A model generated the notes under the pieces. The model was not told the DNA's origin. It searched no databases and saw nothing but the letters and a program-made list of their open reading frames with translations. A stretch of DNA of 64,000 nt from Streptomyces humi (lineage in GTDB: Bacteria > Actinomycetota > Actinomycetes > Streptomycetales > Streptomycetaceae): contig NZ_LBMU02000023.1 of assembly GCF_001005085.2 (NCBI RefSeq), positions 248,001-312,000 on the forward strand, read 5' to 3'. This document shows, one piece after another, positions 1 to 8,662 of this stretch. Position numbers and translations under genes: made by a program. The stretch's first letter is position 1; each line of letters opens with the position of its first letter.

Positions 1-2052
1 GGCGGCATGTGGGTCGAGTCCGACGGCAACCTCCCCGGCGGCGAGGCGATCGCCCGCCAGCTCGTGCACGGCAAGCGGTTCTTCATCGAGCACTTCGGCA
101 TCGAGACCAAGGGCGTCTGGCTGCCCGACTCCTTCGGCTACAACGCGGCCTACCCGCAGCTGGCCAAGCTGGCCGGCAACGAGTGGTTCCTCACCCAGAA
201 GATCTCCTGGAACCAGACCAACACGTTCCCCCACCACACCTTCTGGTGGGAGGGCATCGACGGCACCCGGATCTTCACGCACTTCCCGCCGGTCGACACC
301 TACAATGCCCGCTTCAGCGGCGAGGAGATGTCCCGCGCGGTCCGCAACTACGCCGAGAAGGGCGCCGCGACCCGCTCCCTGGCCCCGTTCGGCTGGGGCG
401 ACGGCGGTGGCGGCCCCACCCGCGAGATCATGGAGCGGGCCCGCCGTCTGAAGGACCTGGAGGGCTCCCCGCGCGTCGAGGTCGAGCACCCGGACGCCTT
501 CTTCGCCAAGGCCCGCGCCGAGTACGAGGACGCCCCGGTCTGGGTCGGCGAGCTCTACCTGGAGCTGCACCGCGCCACCTACACCTCGCAGGCCCGCACC
601 AAGCAGGGCAACCGGCGCAGCGAGCACAAGCTGCGCGAGGCCGAGCTGTGGGCGACGACGGCCGCGCTGCACGCGCCCGGCTACCGCTACCCGCACGAGA
701 AGCTCGACCGGCTCTGGAAGACGGTCCTGCTGCACCAGTTCCACGACATCCTGCCGGGTTCCTCGATCGCCTGGGTGCACCGCGAGGCCGAGGCCGAGTA
801 CGCCCGCGTCGCGGAGGAGCTGGAGGTGCTCACCGCCGAGGCGGTCGCGGCGCTGGGCGGCGGTACGGCCCGGGTCTTCAACACCAGCCCCTACGCCCGC
901 GCCGAGGTCGTCCGCGACGGCGCCGGCACCCCGGTGTACGTAGAGGTCCCGGCGAACGGCAGCGCTCCGCTGACGGCCGCCGCCGAGGCCCCGTCGCCGG
1001 TCACCGTCGACGGCCGGGTCATCGACAACGGGCTCGTCCGGGTGGAGATCGCCGAGGACGGCACCCTGTCGTCCGTCCGCGACCTCCGTGCGAACCGCGA
1101 GGTCCTCGCGGGACAGGGCAACCTGCTGCGGCTGCACACCGACCTCCCGAACTACTGGGACGCCTGGGACGTCGACAAGCACTACAAGAACCGCTACACC
1201 GACCTGCTGGACCCCTCGGAGATCACGGTCGTCGAGGCGGACCCGCTGCTCGGCTCGATCCGCGTCACGCGTCCCTTCGGCAACGGCTCGACGATCGTCC
1301 AGACGGTCACCGTCCGGGCCGGCAGCCCCCGGATCGACTTCGAGACGGACATCGACTGGCACGAGGCCGAGAAGTTCCTCAAGGCCGGTTTCCCGGTGGA
1401 CGTCCGCGCCGCGCACTCCTCCGCCGAGATCCAGTTCGGCCACGTGCAGCGGCCCACGCACACCAACACCAGCTGGGAGGCGGCCCGTTTCGAGGTCTCC
1501 GGCCACCGCTGGGTGCACGTCGGCGAGCCCGGCTACGGCGTCGCCGTCATCAACGACTCGACGTACGGCCACGACGTCTCCCGCACGGTCCGCGAGGACG
1601 GAGGTACGACCACCACGGTCCGCCTCTCCCTGGTGCGCGCCCCGCGCATCCCGGACCCGGGCGCCGACCAGGGCCGGCACCGCATCACCTACTCCCTGCT
1701 GCCCGGCGCGGACATCGAGGACGCGGTCGCGGCCGGCTACGCCCTCAACCTCCCGCTGCGGGTGGCCGACGCGGCGGGCGAGCCGGAGCCGGTCGTCTCG
1801 GTGGACGGCGACGGTGTGACGGTCGAGGCGGTCAAGCTCGCCGACGACGCCTCCGGCGACGTGGTGGTCCGGCTCTACGAGTCCCGGGGCGGCCGCGCCC
1901 GGGGCGTGCTGCGCACCGGCTTCGCGCTGGCCGGCGCCCAGGTCACCGACCTCCTGGAGCGTCCGCTGGAGGACGCGGCCGTCGACGGCGACTCCGTCAC
2001 CGTGGAACTGCGCCCCTTCCAGATCCTCACCCTCCGGCTGCGCAGGAGCTGA
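1..2052 (+). CDS. Alpha-mannosidase, GH38 (5' partial)
   Basis: Glycoside hydrolase family 38, hydrolysing alpha-mannosides, probably from N-glycan-like or mannan oligosaccharides. The reading frame is open from base 1, so the N-terminus and the first metal-binding motif lie outside the window; the ATG at base 7 is internal (context GGMWVESDGNLPGGE). Visible family marks are LPDSFGYN, whose Asp is the GH38 nucleophile, and HQFHDILPG, which supplies a zinc-ligand His. The remaining ~400 residues are the beta-rich GH38 C-terminal domains. No signal peptide can be judged. It lies 4 nt upstream of a GH29 fucosidase, so the two are probably co-transcribed for trimming complex glycans. Family assignment is firm; exact linkage preference is not visible. 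Confidence 0.93.
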   Translation, partial: GGMWVESDGNLPGGEAIARQLVHGKRFFIEHFGIETKGVWLPDSFGYNAAYPQLAKLAGNEWFLTQKISWNQTNTFPHHTFWWEGIDGTRIFTHFPPVDTYNARFSGEEMSRAVRNYAEKGAATRSLAPFGWGDGGGGPTREIMERARRLKDLEGSPRVEVEHPDAFFAKARAEYEDAPVWVGELYLELHRATYTSQARTKQGNRRSEHKLREAELWATTAALHAPGYRYPHEKLDRLWKTVLLHQFHDILPGSSIAWVHREAEAEYARVAEELEVLTAEAVAALGGGTARVFNTSPYARAEVVRDGAGTPVYVEVPANGSAPLTAAAEAPSPVTVDGRVIDNGLVRVEIAEDGTLSSVRDLRANREVLAGQGNLLRLHTDLPNYWDAWDVDKHYKNRYTDLLDPSEITVVEADPLLGSIRVTRPFGNGSTIVQTVTVRAGSPRIDFETDIDWHEAEKFLKAGFPVDVRAAHSSAEIQFGHVQRPTHTNTSWEAARFEVSGHRWVHVGEPGYGVAVINDSTYGHDVSRTVREDGGTTTTVRLSLVRAPRIPDPGADQGRHRITYSLLPGADIEDAVAAGYALNLPLRVADAAGEPEPVVSVDGDGVTVEAVKLADDASGDVVVRLYESRGGRARGVLRTGFALAGAQVTDLLERPLEDAAVDGDSVTVELRPFQILTLRLRRS

Positions 2053-2056
2053 CCGC

Positions 2057-3307
2057 ATGGCCATGCAACCGTGGTTCACCGACGCCAAGTTGGGGATCTT
2101 CGTGCACTGGGGCATCTACGCCGTCGACGGGGTCCAGGAGTCCTGGTCCTTCTACGACGACATCGTGCCGCACGAGCAGTACATGTCCCAGCTGGGCCGG
2201 TTCACGGGCGCCGCGTACGACCCGAAGGCGTGGGCGGACCTGTTCGCCCGCGCCGGCGCCCGGTACGCCGTGCTGACCAGCCGTCACCATGACGGAGTGG
2301 CCCTGTGGGACACGGGGTTCGGCGACCTCAACCTCGGCAGGGACTACCTCGGCCCGTACGCCGACGCACTGCGCGAGAAGGGGCTGAAGGTCGGCCTGTA
2401 CTACTCGCACTCCGACTGGAACCACCCCGACTACGCGTCCACGCGCAAGCCGGGCCGTCCGCCCGAGCAGGAGGACAACCGCTACTCCGAGGTGGCCGCC
2501 GAGCACGAGGACCTGGCGGCCTGGGAACGCTTCATCGCTTACCGGGACGGCCAGATCACGGAGTTGGCCTCCCGCTACCGGCCGGACCTGATGTGGTTCG
2601 ACGGGGAGTGGGACCGCAGCGAGGAGCAGTGGCGGATCCCCGAACTCGCCGCGCTGATCCGCTCGTACGTGCCGCACGTCGTCTTCAACGCCCGCATGCT
2701 CAGCGAGGGCGACTACGCCACCCCCGAGCAGGGTGCCCCGGTCGTGCCGCCGGACGGCCCCTGGGAGCTGTGCCTGACCGTCAACGACTCGTGGGGGTAC
2801 CAGCACCACGACCACAACCACAAGTCGCTCGCCCAGCTGATCCGCTACTTCACCGAGACCATCGGGGGCGGCGGCAACCTGCTGCTCGACGTCGGCCCGA
2901 TGGAGGACGGCACCATCCCGCAGCCGCAGGTGGAGCGCCTGGAAGGGCTGGGGGAGTGGATCCGCAGGCACGCGGAGGCGGTGTACGGCACCGGACGCGG
3001 GCTGCCGGCCGGGCACCACTACGGGCCCAGCACCCTCTCCGCGGACCGGCGCACCCTCTACCTCACCCTGTTCGACGCCCCGCGTGCCGAGATCGGCGTC
3101 CGCGGTCTCGCCACGCAGGTCAAACGGGTCAGCGTGGTGGGCAGCGGCACCGAACTCGGCCACCGGGTGGTCGGCGGCCTGCACGAGGCCGTCGGCGTGC
3201 TCTGGATCGACCCGCCGGCCGCGGCCGACCTCGATCCGTACGCCACCGTCCTCGCCGTCGAGCTGGACGGGGAACTGGAGCTGTACCGAGGATCCGGGCG
3301 GTTCTGA
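2057..3307 (+). CDS. Alpha-L-fucosidase, GH29
   Basis: Hydrolyses terminal alpha-L-fucose. The protein opens directly with the catalytic domain (WFTDAKLGIFVHWGIYAV), continues with SRHHDGVALWDT and carries the nucleophile motif MWFDGEW with Asp182. At 416 aa it has the GH29 catalytic barrel plus a short beta-sandwich tail and no added binding modules. No signal peptide is seen, so it probably acts in the cytoplasm on imported oligosaccharides. It starts 4 nt after the mannosidase stop, and the SD-like GGAG lies inside the end of that gene. Together they suggest a locus for N-glycan or plant/animal glycoconjugate breakdown, most of which lies upstream of this window. Confidence 0.93.
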   Translation: MAMQPWFTDAKLGIFVHWGIYAVDGVQESWSFYDDIVPHEQYMSQLGRFTGAAYDPKAWADLFARAGARYAVLTSRHHDGVALWDTGFGDLNLGRDYLGPYADALREKGLKVGLYYSHSDWNHPDYASTRKPGRPPEQEDNRYSEVAAEHEDLAAWERFIAYRDGQITELASRYRPDLMWFDGEWDRSEEQWRIPELAALIRSYVPHVVFNARMLSEGDYATPEQGAPVVPPDGPWELCLTVNDSWGYQHHDHNHKSLAQLIRYFTETIGGGGNLLLDVGPMEDGTIPQPQVERLEGLGEWIRRHAEAVYGTGRGLPAGHHYGPSTLSADRRTLYLTLFDAPRAEIGVRGLATQVKRVSVVGSGTELGHRVVGGLHEAVGVLWIDPPAAADLDPYATVLAVELDGELELYRGSGRF

Positions 3308-3482
3308 CCCGGTTCACCCGCTCTGTCGATACATCTCATATGAAGAATTAAGAGAACGGTAAGTGGGCAGGTCGCGGCGGGTCTCCGGACCGCCGTGACC
3401 CCGCCGGTTCTCCTCTCGGACACCTCCGGTTCGCCTGGCCCCCCTGGGATGCGGAGGGCAGGGACGAGAGAGAGGCATCACC

Positions 3483-4364
3483 GTGCGAGACCCGCGAATG
3501 TCAGCGATCGCCAAGGGGCTGAAGCGCCGGGGACGGCTCATGGCCCAGGCGGTGAGCCCGCCGCGCAGGACCCTCGACGCGATCCCGGCCCAGCGCCCGG
3601 CCGGGCAGACCGCCGAGGGCTACGCGGCCCCGCTCGCCCCGCGTCTCGTGGCCTCCCCGGTCTTCGTGCTGTCCTCGGTGCGCTCCGGCTCCACGTTGCT
3701 GCGGGTCCTGCTCAACAGCCACAGCCGCGTCCGGGCCCCGCACGAGATGCACCTGCGCACGGTCCATGTCCGCATGTCCCGCGAGTTCACCGCGGACGCC
3801 ATGAAGGAACTCGACCTCGACCGCGAGGAACTGGAGCACGTCCTGTGGGACCGGGTGCTGCACCTGGAGCTCAGTCGCAGCGGCAAGGACGTCATCGTCG
3901 ACAAGACCCCACCGAACACCCTCATCTGGCCCCGGCTGCACCGATGTTGGCCCGAGGCCAGGTTCGTCCTGCTGCTGCGCCACCCCGGTGCCGTCATCCA
4001 GTCCCTGACCAGCCGTCGCGCCGACCCCGACCACGAGGCGATCCGCGCCGAGGTGCTGGGCTACGCGGAGAAGCTGGAGGAGGCCCGGCAGGCGCTCCCC
4101 GGCGCGCATGTGATCACCTACGAGGACCTCACCGCCGATCCGGAGCGGGTCACCCGCGGTCTGTGCGCGTACCTCGGCGTCGAGTGGGAGAGCGCCATGC
4201 TCGACTACGGCAAACAGGACCACGGCAGCTTCCGGCCGAAGCTCGGCGACTGGTCCAGCGAGATCAGGTCCGGCCGGATCCAGGCCGCCCGCCAGGCCGA
4301 CCCCACCGCCGAACTCCCGCCCCGGCTCGCGGAGATGGCGAGGGCGTGGGGGTACCTGGTCTAG
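3483..4364 (+). CDS. Sulfotransferase family protein (PAPS-dependent)
   Basis: Predicted to transfer sulfate from PAPS to an unidentified acceptor. SSVRSGSTLLRVLL (about residues 64-77) is the 5'-phosphosulfate-binding loop, and LLRHPGAVIQSL further on matches the 3'-phosphate-binding segment. The 293-aa length is usual for the bacterial Sulfotransfer_3 type. A GTG start is chosen because GAGAGG lies 8 nt upstream. The 175-bp gap before it contains a short AT-rich island (about 3325-3362) unlike its surroundings, a likely promoter zone, so the gene need not belong to the glycosidase operon. The substrate cannot be told. Proximity to a fucosidase and mannosidase might hint at a carbohydrate acceptor, but this is only context. 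Confidence 0.85.
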   Translation: MRDPRMSAIAKGLKRRGRLMAQAVSPPRRTLDAIPAQRPAGQTAEGYAAPLAPRLVASPVFVLSSVRSGSTLLRVLLNSHSRVRAPHEMHLRTVHVRMSREFTADAMKELDLDREELEHVLWDRVLHLELSRSGKDVIVDKTPPNTLIWPRLHRCWPEARFVLLLRHPGAVIQSLTSRRADPDHEAIRAEVLGYAEKLEEARQALPGAHVITYEDLTADPERVTRGLCAYLGVEWESAMLDYGKQDHGSFRPKLGDWSSEIRSGRIQAARQADPTAELPPRLAEMARAWGYLV

Positions 4365-4376
4365 GTACCCCCACGC
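4344..4376 (+). terminator. Hairpin terminator overlapping the sulfotransferase stop codon
   Basis: A perfect 13-bp inverted repeat (GCGTGGGGGTACC at 4344-4356, complement at 4364-4376) encloses a 7-nt loop containing the TAG stop at 4362-4364. No U-tract follows, as is common in Streptomyces. A second weaker GGCCGGG/CCCGGCC pair follows at 4378-4405. It separates the convergent sulfotransferase and chitinase genes. Confidence 0.7.
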
Positions 4377-4414
4377 AGGCCGGGCCGGCCGCCGCCCGCC
4401 CGGCCGTTCGGTGC

Positions 4415-6094
4415 TCAGCCGGTGAAGCCGGCCGTGATCGAGGTGAACTGCCAGTTGCTCTGGCTGATCCCGGAGCAGTTGCTCACCACGCCGCCGCCCG
4501 CGCAGCCGCGGTCCCGGTTGACCGCCCAGAACGCGAGCCGGGCGATGTGGTGCGCGTTCCCCCAGTCACGGATCTGGGTCCAGATCGCCGGGGTCGTGGT
4601 CTCCTGCTGGTCCGACAGGCCGTTCATGCCGGAGATCCCGATGTGCGCGTAGGCCGTCGCGTCGTCCCAGCCGAACGTGGACTTCAGCTTGGTCTTCAGT
4701 CCCTCGGCCGCGGAGACCGTGTTGCCGTACATGTCGGAGCCGCCGCCGAAGTCGAACGGCATGATCGTGAAGACGTCGATGTCGGCGCCGATCGACTGGG
4801 CCTGCTCGATCAGCCGGTTGCCGTAGTACGTCGGACCGGTGGTGGACGTCCCGAAGGTGACGATCGTCTTCAGGCCGGGGTTGTCGGCCTTGACCGTCTT
4901 CAGCGCGGTGAGGATCCTCGCCTGCACGGCCTCGTTCTCGAACTCGTCCGTGTTCTCGATGTCCATGTCCACGGACTTGAGACCGTAGGCGCTGATCACC
5001 TTCTGGATCGCCCCGGCCAGCGCGCTCGCTGAGGAGCAGTTGGCGCCGAGCTTGCTGCCCTGCCAGCCGCCGAACGACGGGGTGATGTCACCGCCGGCCG
5101 CCCGGATCTGGTTGATCGCGGTCTGGTCGACACCGCCGGTGAGCGCCCTGCTGCCGTCCCAGGCGGGGGTGCAGCCGCCGGAGTCCAGTACGAAGGCCAT
5201 GGTGAAGTTCTTGATGCCGGTCGCGCTCATCACGGTGGACGGGCTCGGCGGGTCGCCCCAGCCCTCGAAGAGGTAGGGCGCGGCCTGCTTGAAGCCGGTC
5301 CCGCCTCCGCCGCCCGCGTTCGTGGTCACCGACACCGCGTTGGAGGCGGCCGACACGTTCCCGGCCGCGTCCCGCGCCTTCACCGTGAAGGTGTACGCCG
5401 TGCTCGCGGCCAGCCCGCTCACCGTCGCGGAGGTCCCGGAGACGCTCGCCACCTGGTTCGACCCGCTGTAGACGTCGTACGCCGTCACGCCGACGTTGTC
5501 CGTCGCGGCCGACCACGACAGGGACACGCTCGACGAGGTCTTCCCCGTCGAGGTGAGGTTCGCCGGCGCGGTGGGCGCCTGGGTGTCGGAGCTGCCGCCG
5601 GGCCCGTCGAGGCTGATGTCGTCGGCGTAGTACGTCCCCTGGGCGTACCACCCGTGGACGTAGATCTGCGCGCTGGTCTGCGAGGCGCCGGTGGTGAAGG
5701 ACACCGTCAGCCGGCTGTACTGGGACGCCGACGTCGTCCAGGTGGAGGCGCCGCCGGTCACTCCGAGGTACACGTACGAGCCGCGCACCCAGCCGCTGAG
5801 CGAGTACGTCGTGTTGGGCTGCACCGCGACGGTCTGGGTGCACTGCGCGTTGTCGCTCGAACTCGCGGCCCCGGCAAGGGCCTTGGAGCCGCCGTGCACC
5901 GGTGAGGAGACCACCGAGCCGAGGTTGCCGGTGCAGGACCACGGCGACAGACTCCCCGACTCGAAGCCGGGGTTGGACAGGATGTTGGCCGCCTGCGCGG
6001 TACCGGGCAGCGCGATGGCCCCGGCGAGCGCGAGAGCGGCGGACCCGAGCAGGGCGAGTATCCGGTGTCTGGAACGTCTGAGTGAGTTGCGCAC
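4415..6094 (-). CDS. Secreted GH18 chitinase with N-terminal CBM and FnIII domain
   Basis: Extracellular endo-acting chitinase, 559 aa. Order: Sec signal peptide (about 1-35, hydrophobic run then TAQAA), a ~130-residue beta-sandwich carbohydrate-binding module (ANILSNPGFESG...ADDISLDGPGG, CBM16/CBM4-9-like), one fibronectin type III domain (TQAPTAPANL...SVTTN), a Gly-rich linker, then the GH18 barrel beginning at APYLFEGW. The catalytic DxDxE motif appears as SVDMDIENTD. The GTG start at 6094 has GGGAG about 5 nt upstream and leads straight into the signal peptide; longer upstream extensions lack this. Two DasR-like palindromes lie in its promoter, as in other Streptomyces chitinase genes. 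Convergent with the sulfotransferase. Confidence 0.92.
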   Translation of the reverse strand: MRNSLRRSRHRILALLGSAALALAGAIALPGTAQAANILSNPGFESGSLSPWSCTGNLGSVVSSPVHGGSKALAGAASSSDNAQCTQTVAVQPNTTYSLSGWVRGSYVYLGVTGGASTWTTSASQYSRLTVSFTTGASQTSAQIYVHGWYAQGTYYADDISLDGPGGSSDTQAPTAPANLTSTGKTSSSVSLSWSAATDNVGVTAYDVYSGSNQVASVSGTSATVSGLAASTAYTFTVKARDAAGNVSAASNAVSVTTNAGGGGGTGFKQAAPYLFEGWGDPPSPSTVMSATGIKNFTMAFVLDSGGCTPAWDGSRALTGGVDQTAINQIRAAGGDITPSFGGWQGSKLGANCSSASALAGAIQKVISAYGLKSVDMDIENTDEFENEAVQARILTALKTVKADNPGLKTIVTFGTSTTGPTYYGNRLIEQAQSIGADIDVFTIMPFDFGGGSDMYGNTVSAAEGLKTKLKSTFGWDDATAYAHIGISGMNGLSDQQETTTPAIWTQIRDWGNAHHIARLAFWAVNRDRGCAGGGVVSNCSGISQSNWQFTSITAGFTG

Positions 6095-6161
6095 ACGATC
6101 TCCCTGAAGGAATGGGGGTGTTCGGGAGTGCACGTAAAAGCAAGTGCAGGGATGCGCAACC

Positions 6162-6220
6162 AAGTTGGTATGGACCAATCCGCGTGTCAAGGAGACGGAC
6201 GTGAATTGGTCCATACCGGT
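6162..6220 (-). promoter_or_regulatory. Chitinase promoter with two DasR (dre)-like palindromes
   Basis: Site A (6165-6178) is the palindrome TTGGTATGGACCAA; its core TGGTATGGACCA matches 10 of 12 bases of the dre core TGGTCTAGACCA. Site B (6206-6219, TTGGTCCATACCGG) matches 9 of 12. They flank a -35 hexamer TTGACA read leftward (6185-6190); the -10 is poorly conserved and would fall within site A. DasR, the GlcNAc-responsive GntR repressor, controls Streptomyces chitinase genes from such repeats. Assignment to DasR is inferred from similarity and gene function. Confidence 0.6.
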
Positions 6221-6254
6221 GAGGCGAAGTGCCGCGTCAGGGGTGCTGGGGATA

Positions 6255-6297
6255 CCCCCGGCCGAAGGCCGGGGGAGGAACTGCGCGGCCGGCCACC
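6255..6297 (-). terminator. CCCCCGGCC-GAA-GGCCGGGGG hairpin plus Streptomyces repeat tail
   Basis: A perfect 9-bp stem (6255-6263 / 6267-6275) with a 3-nt loop lies 47 bp past the stop of the ATP-grasp gene. It is followed by GAACTGCGCG and GGCCACC, the same core found in the repeats at 43459 and 56807. It probably serves as the ATP-grasp gene's terminator and insulates the chitinase promoter. Confidence 0.65.
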
Positions 6298-6321
6298 CCG
6301 GACCCGCGGTCGGCGTCGGTC

Positions 6322-7443
6322 CTAGAGCGGCAGCACCGCCGCCGCGGCCTCGACCGACGCCACCTCGACGGCCGGCGCCGGCGCCAGCACCACGTCGGAC
6401 TCGTCCCGCTGGACAGGAACCGACGGCAGTACGGGCTTCGGCCCCGACACCACCGCGTAGTCCTGCCCGAGGAACGGCGGCTCGATCACCCCGGGGTCCT
6501 CACCGAGCGCCAACTGCACAGCGGCCCAAGGGGCGTTGACCCCGCACAGGGACAGCTGGTGCAGGCCGCCCGCAGGGCGCGTGTTGACGTCGAGCAGCAC
6601 CGGCTCGTCACCGAACATGCGGAACTGGATGTTGGACAGGTAGTGGAGCCCGAAACCCTCGGCGATGATCCGGGCCGGCTCCAGCCACCGCTCGTCCAGG
6701 GTGAAGCCGCGCCGGCGGCCCTTCTTCGTCCGGCCCACGGCCAGCCGGACCCGGTTGTCCGGTCCGGTGAGGCAGTCCACGGACACCTCCGGCTCCTCCA
6801 GCCGCGGCATCACCAGCCAGTTCACCGGCTGCTCGGCCCGCCGCAGCGCGTCCACGACCAGGTCGAGCTGGACGTGCGGCCCGGGGAAGCCGTTGAGGTG
6901 AAAGAGCGAGAAGGGGGCGCGTGTGATCACGCGGAAGCCGACGCCACCCGCACCGGCGGCCGGCTTGAAGCACGCCTTGTGACCGTCGGCCTCCAACTTC
7001 TCGACCGCTTCCACCAGTTCGTCGGCCGTGCGGACCCGCGACCACGGCGGCACCGGGACCCCGACCGAGCTGACCGCCTCGTAGGCGGTCGCCTTGTCCT
7101 CGAAGACCGCGGTTCCCTCCGGGGTCGGCGCCAGCAGCGCCGTACCGGCCGCCTCGAAGTCGGCCCGGTGGGCCACGATCGCCGACTGGTGCAGCCGCGG
7201 CACGAAGACATCGATGCCACGGCGCTGGCACTGGTCGAGGGCGTACTCGACGTAGCCGGCCGGGGACAGGCCCTCCGGCTCCAGGTCGGCGGTGTCGGCG
7301 GCGGCCAGCACGGGGGAGTCGGCGTCACCGTGCGTCGCATGGATCTCGACCGCCCGGTCGCTGGGATTTCTCCGCAGCTGATCCATGAAGAACACGTTCT
7401 CCGCGTACGTGCGGTTGAGCCAGACGCGTACGCGAGAGCGCAT
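6322..7443 (-). CDS. ATP-grasp domain protein (carboxylate-amine/thiol ligase-like)
   Basis: A 373-aa soluble ATP-grasp enzyme of unassigned substrate. The start ATG at 7443 (MRSRVRVWLNRTYAENVFF) has GAAAGG 7 nt upstream. The N-terminal ~95 residues resemble a PreATP-grasp fold (DVFVPRLHQSA). The ATP-binding lobe includes a Gly-rich loop (KPAAGAGGVGF), and metal/ATP ligands appear near LLDVNTRPAGGLHQLS, matching the DxNxR signature of the family. The C-terminal 50 residues are Ala/Val/Pro-rich and look disordered. It is a single gene, divergent from the PptH/PPTase pair 313 bp away. Such proteins form amide or thioester bonds in peptide or cofactor pathways; no partner here fixes the reaction. 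Confidence 0.8.
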   Translation of the reverse strand: MRSRVRVWLNRTYAENVFFMDQLRRNPSDRAVEIHATHGDADSPVLAAADTADLEPEGLSPAGYVEYALDQCQRRGIDVFVPRLHQSAIVAHRADFEAAGTALLAPTPEGTAVFEDKATAYEAVSSVGVPVPPWSRVRTADELVEAVEKLEADGHKACFKPAAGAGGVGFRVITRAPFSLFHLNGFPGPHVQLDLVVDALRRAEQPVNWLVMPRLEEPEVSVDCLTGPDNRVRLAVGRTKKGRRRGFTLDERWLEPARIIAEGFGLHYLSNIQFRMFGDEPVLLDVNTRPAGGLHQLSLCGVNAPWAAVQLALGEDPGVIEPPFLGQDYAVVSGPKPVLPSVPVQRDESDVVLAPAPAVEVASVEAAAAVLPL

Positions 7444-7756
7444 TAAAGCCGCCTTTCGGGGTTTTCGGGCAGGACTCAGCGGGCCCGTGCCCGGGCAGGG
7501 TGGTTGGAGGGTCACCAAACCGCCCTGGACGAAGGGAAGTTCGTGGCGGTGGTGTTGGGGGGATCATACGGCTTTCCGGGGGCCCCGCGTGCAACGCGAG
7601 TGTTACGGATTTCCCCACCCTGTCCACACGCGTTTTCCTGCGCCGTCCCCGCCGGTTTCCTTGACGGACGGGCGACAGGCCGACAGGGCCTCTTGTTCCC
7701 CGGCGCCGTAATGTGCTGTGGTGAGTGCGACAGCATGATCGGAAGGGGGGCGCGGG
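7444..7756. other. Divergent intergenic region, ATP-grasp / pptH-like
   Basis: This 313-bp gap separates divergently transcribed genes. The part near 7550-7640 is less GC-rich than the neighbouring genes. Rightward, a TTGACG (7661-7666) and a TAATGT (7709-7714) are visible but not at consensus spacing to one another. No convincing small gene or hairpin was found. Confidence 0.4.
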
Positions 7757-8662
7757 GTGGAGTCCACGGCCGGTGCCGGGCAGCTGCTGGCCATCAGCGA
7801 CCTGCACATCTCGTACCCGGAGAACCGCGAGCTCGTCCGCGGGATGCGTCCGGAAACGGACCAGGACTGGCTGATCGTCGCCGGTGACGTCGCGGAGACC
7901 GTCGCCGACATCCGCTGGACGCTGGAGACGCTCGCGGGCCGCTTCCGCAAGGTGCTGTGGGCCCCCGGCAACCACGACCTGTGGACCCATCCCAAGGACC
8001 CCGTGACCCTGCGCGGCGTCGCCCGCTACGAGCACCTCGTCGAGATGTGCCGGGAGCTGGGCGTGGTCACCCCCGAGGACCCCTACCCGGTCTGGGAGGG
8101 CCCCGGCGGACCGGTCGTGGTGGCCCCGCTGTTCCTGCTCTACGACTACTCCTTCCTGCCGGCCGGCAGCGCCACCAAGGAGGAGGGCCTCGCCTACGCG
8201 CACGGCACCGGCATCGTCTGCAACGACGAGTACCTGCTGCACCCCGACCCCTACCCGACCCGCGAGGACTGGTGCAGGGCCCGGGTGGAGGCCACCGAAC
8301 GCCGGCTCGCCGACCTGCCGGAGGACCTGCCGACCGTGCTGGCGGGCCACTACCCGCTGGACCGGCACCCCATGGACGTGCTCTGGTACCCGGAGTTCGC
8401 CATGTGGTGCGGCACCACCCGCACCGCCGACTGGCACCGCCGGTTCCGTGTCGCGGCCATGGTCTACGGCCATCTGCACATCCCCCGGACCACCTGGCTC
8501 GACGGTGTCCGCTTCGAAGAGGTCTCCGTGGGATATCCCCGCGAGTGGCGCAAGCGCTCCCGGCCGCCGGGCGAGCTGCGCCGTATTCTGCCGATGGAGG
8601 TCCAGACCGGTGATCGAGGAGCTGCTCCCGGAGTCGGTGGTGGCCGTGGAGATGCTCGGTGA
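7757..8662 (+). CDS. pptH: PptH-like metallophosphoesterase (4'-phosphopantetheinyl hydrolase family)
   Basis: Calcineurin-like phosphoesterase, 301 aa, with all the metal motifs: ISDLHISYP (D-x-H, start of the protein), VAGDVAE (GD), APGNHDLW (GNHD), LAGHYPLDRHPM (GH) and VYGHLHIPR (GHxH). In Mycobacterium the orthologous-looking gene (Rv2795c, PptH) removes phosphopantetheine from carrier proteins and sits directly before the PPTase gene. The same order and a 53-nt overlap with a PPTase are seen here, which is the basis of the symbol. The GTG start follows a run of six G. Cytoplasmic, no signal peptide. A general phosphodiesterase role remains possible. Confidence 0.8.
   Translation: MESTAGAGQLLAISDLHISYPENRELVRGMRPETDQDWLIVAGDVAETVADIRWTLETLAGRFRKVLWAPGNHDLWTHPKDPVTLRGVARYEHLVEMCRELGVVTPEDPYPVWEGPGGPVVVAPLFLLYDYSFLPAGSATKEEGLAYAHGTGIVCNDEYLLHPDPYPTREDWCRARVEATERRLADLPEDLPTVLAGHYPLDRHPMDVLWYPEFAMWCGTTRTADWHRRFRVAAMVYGHLHIPRTTWLDGVRFEEVSVGYPREWRKRSRPPGELRRILPMEVQTGDRGAAPGVGGGRGDAR

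Noticed and set aside
3395..7446. Rightward frames opposite the chitinase and ATP-grasp genes
   Set aside because: Low-complexity Arg/Pro/Gly translations crossing gene boundaries; the leftward genes have signal peptide, catalytic motifs and SD sites.
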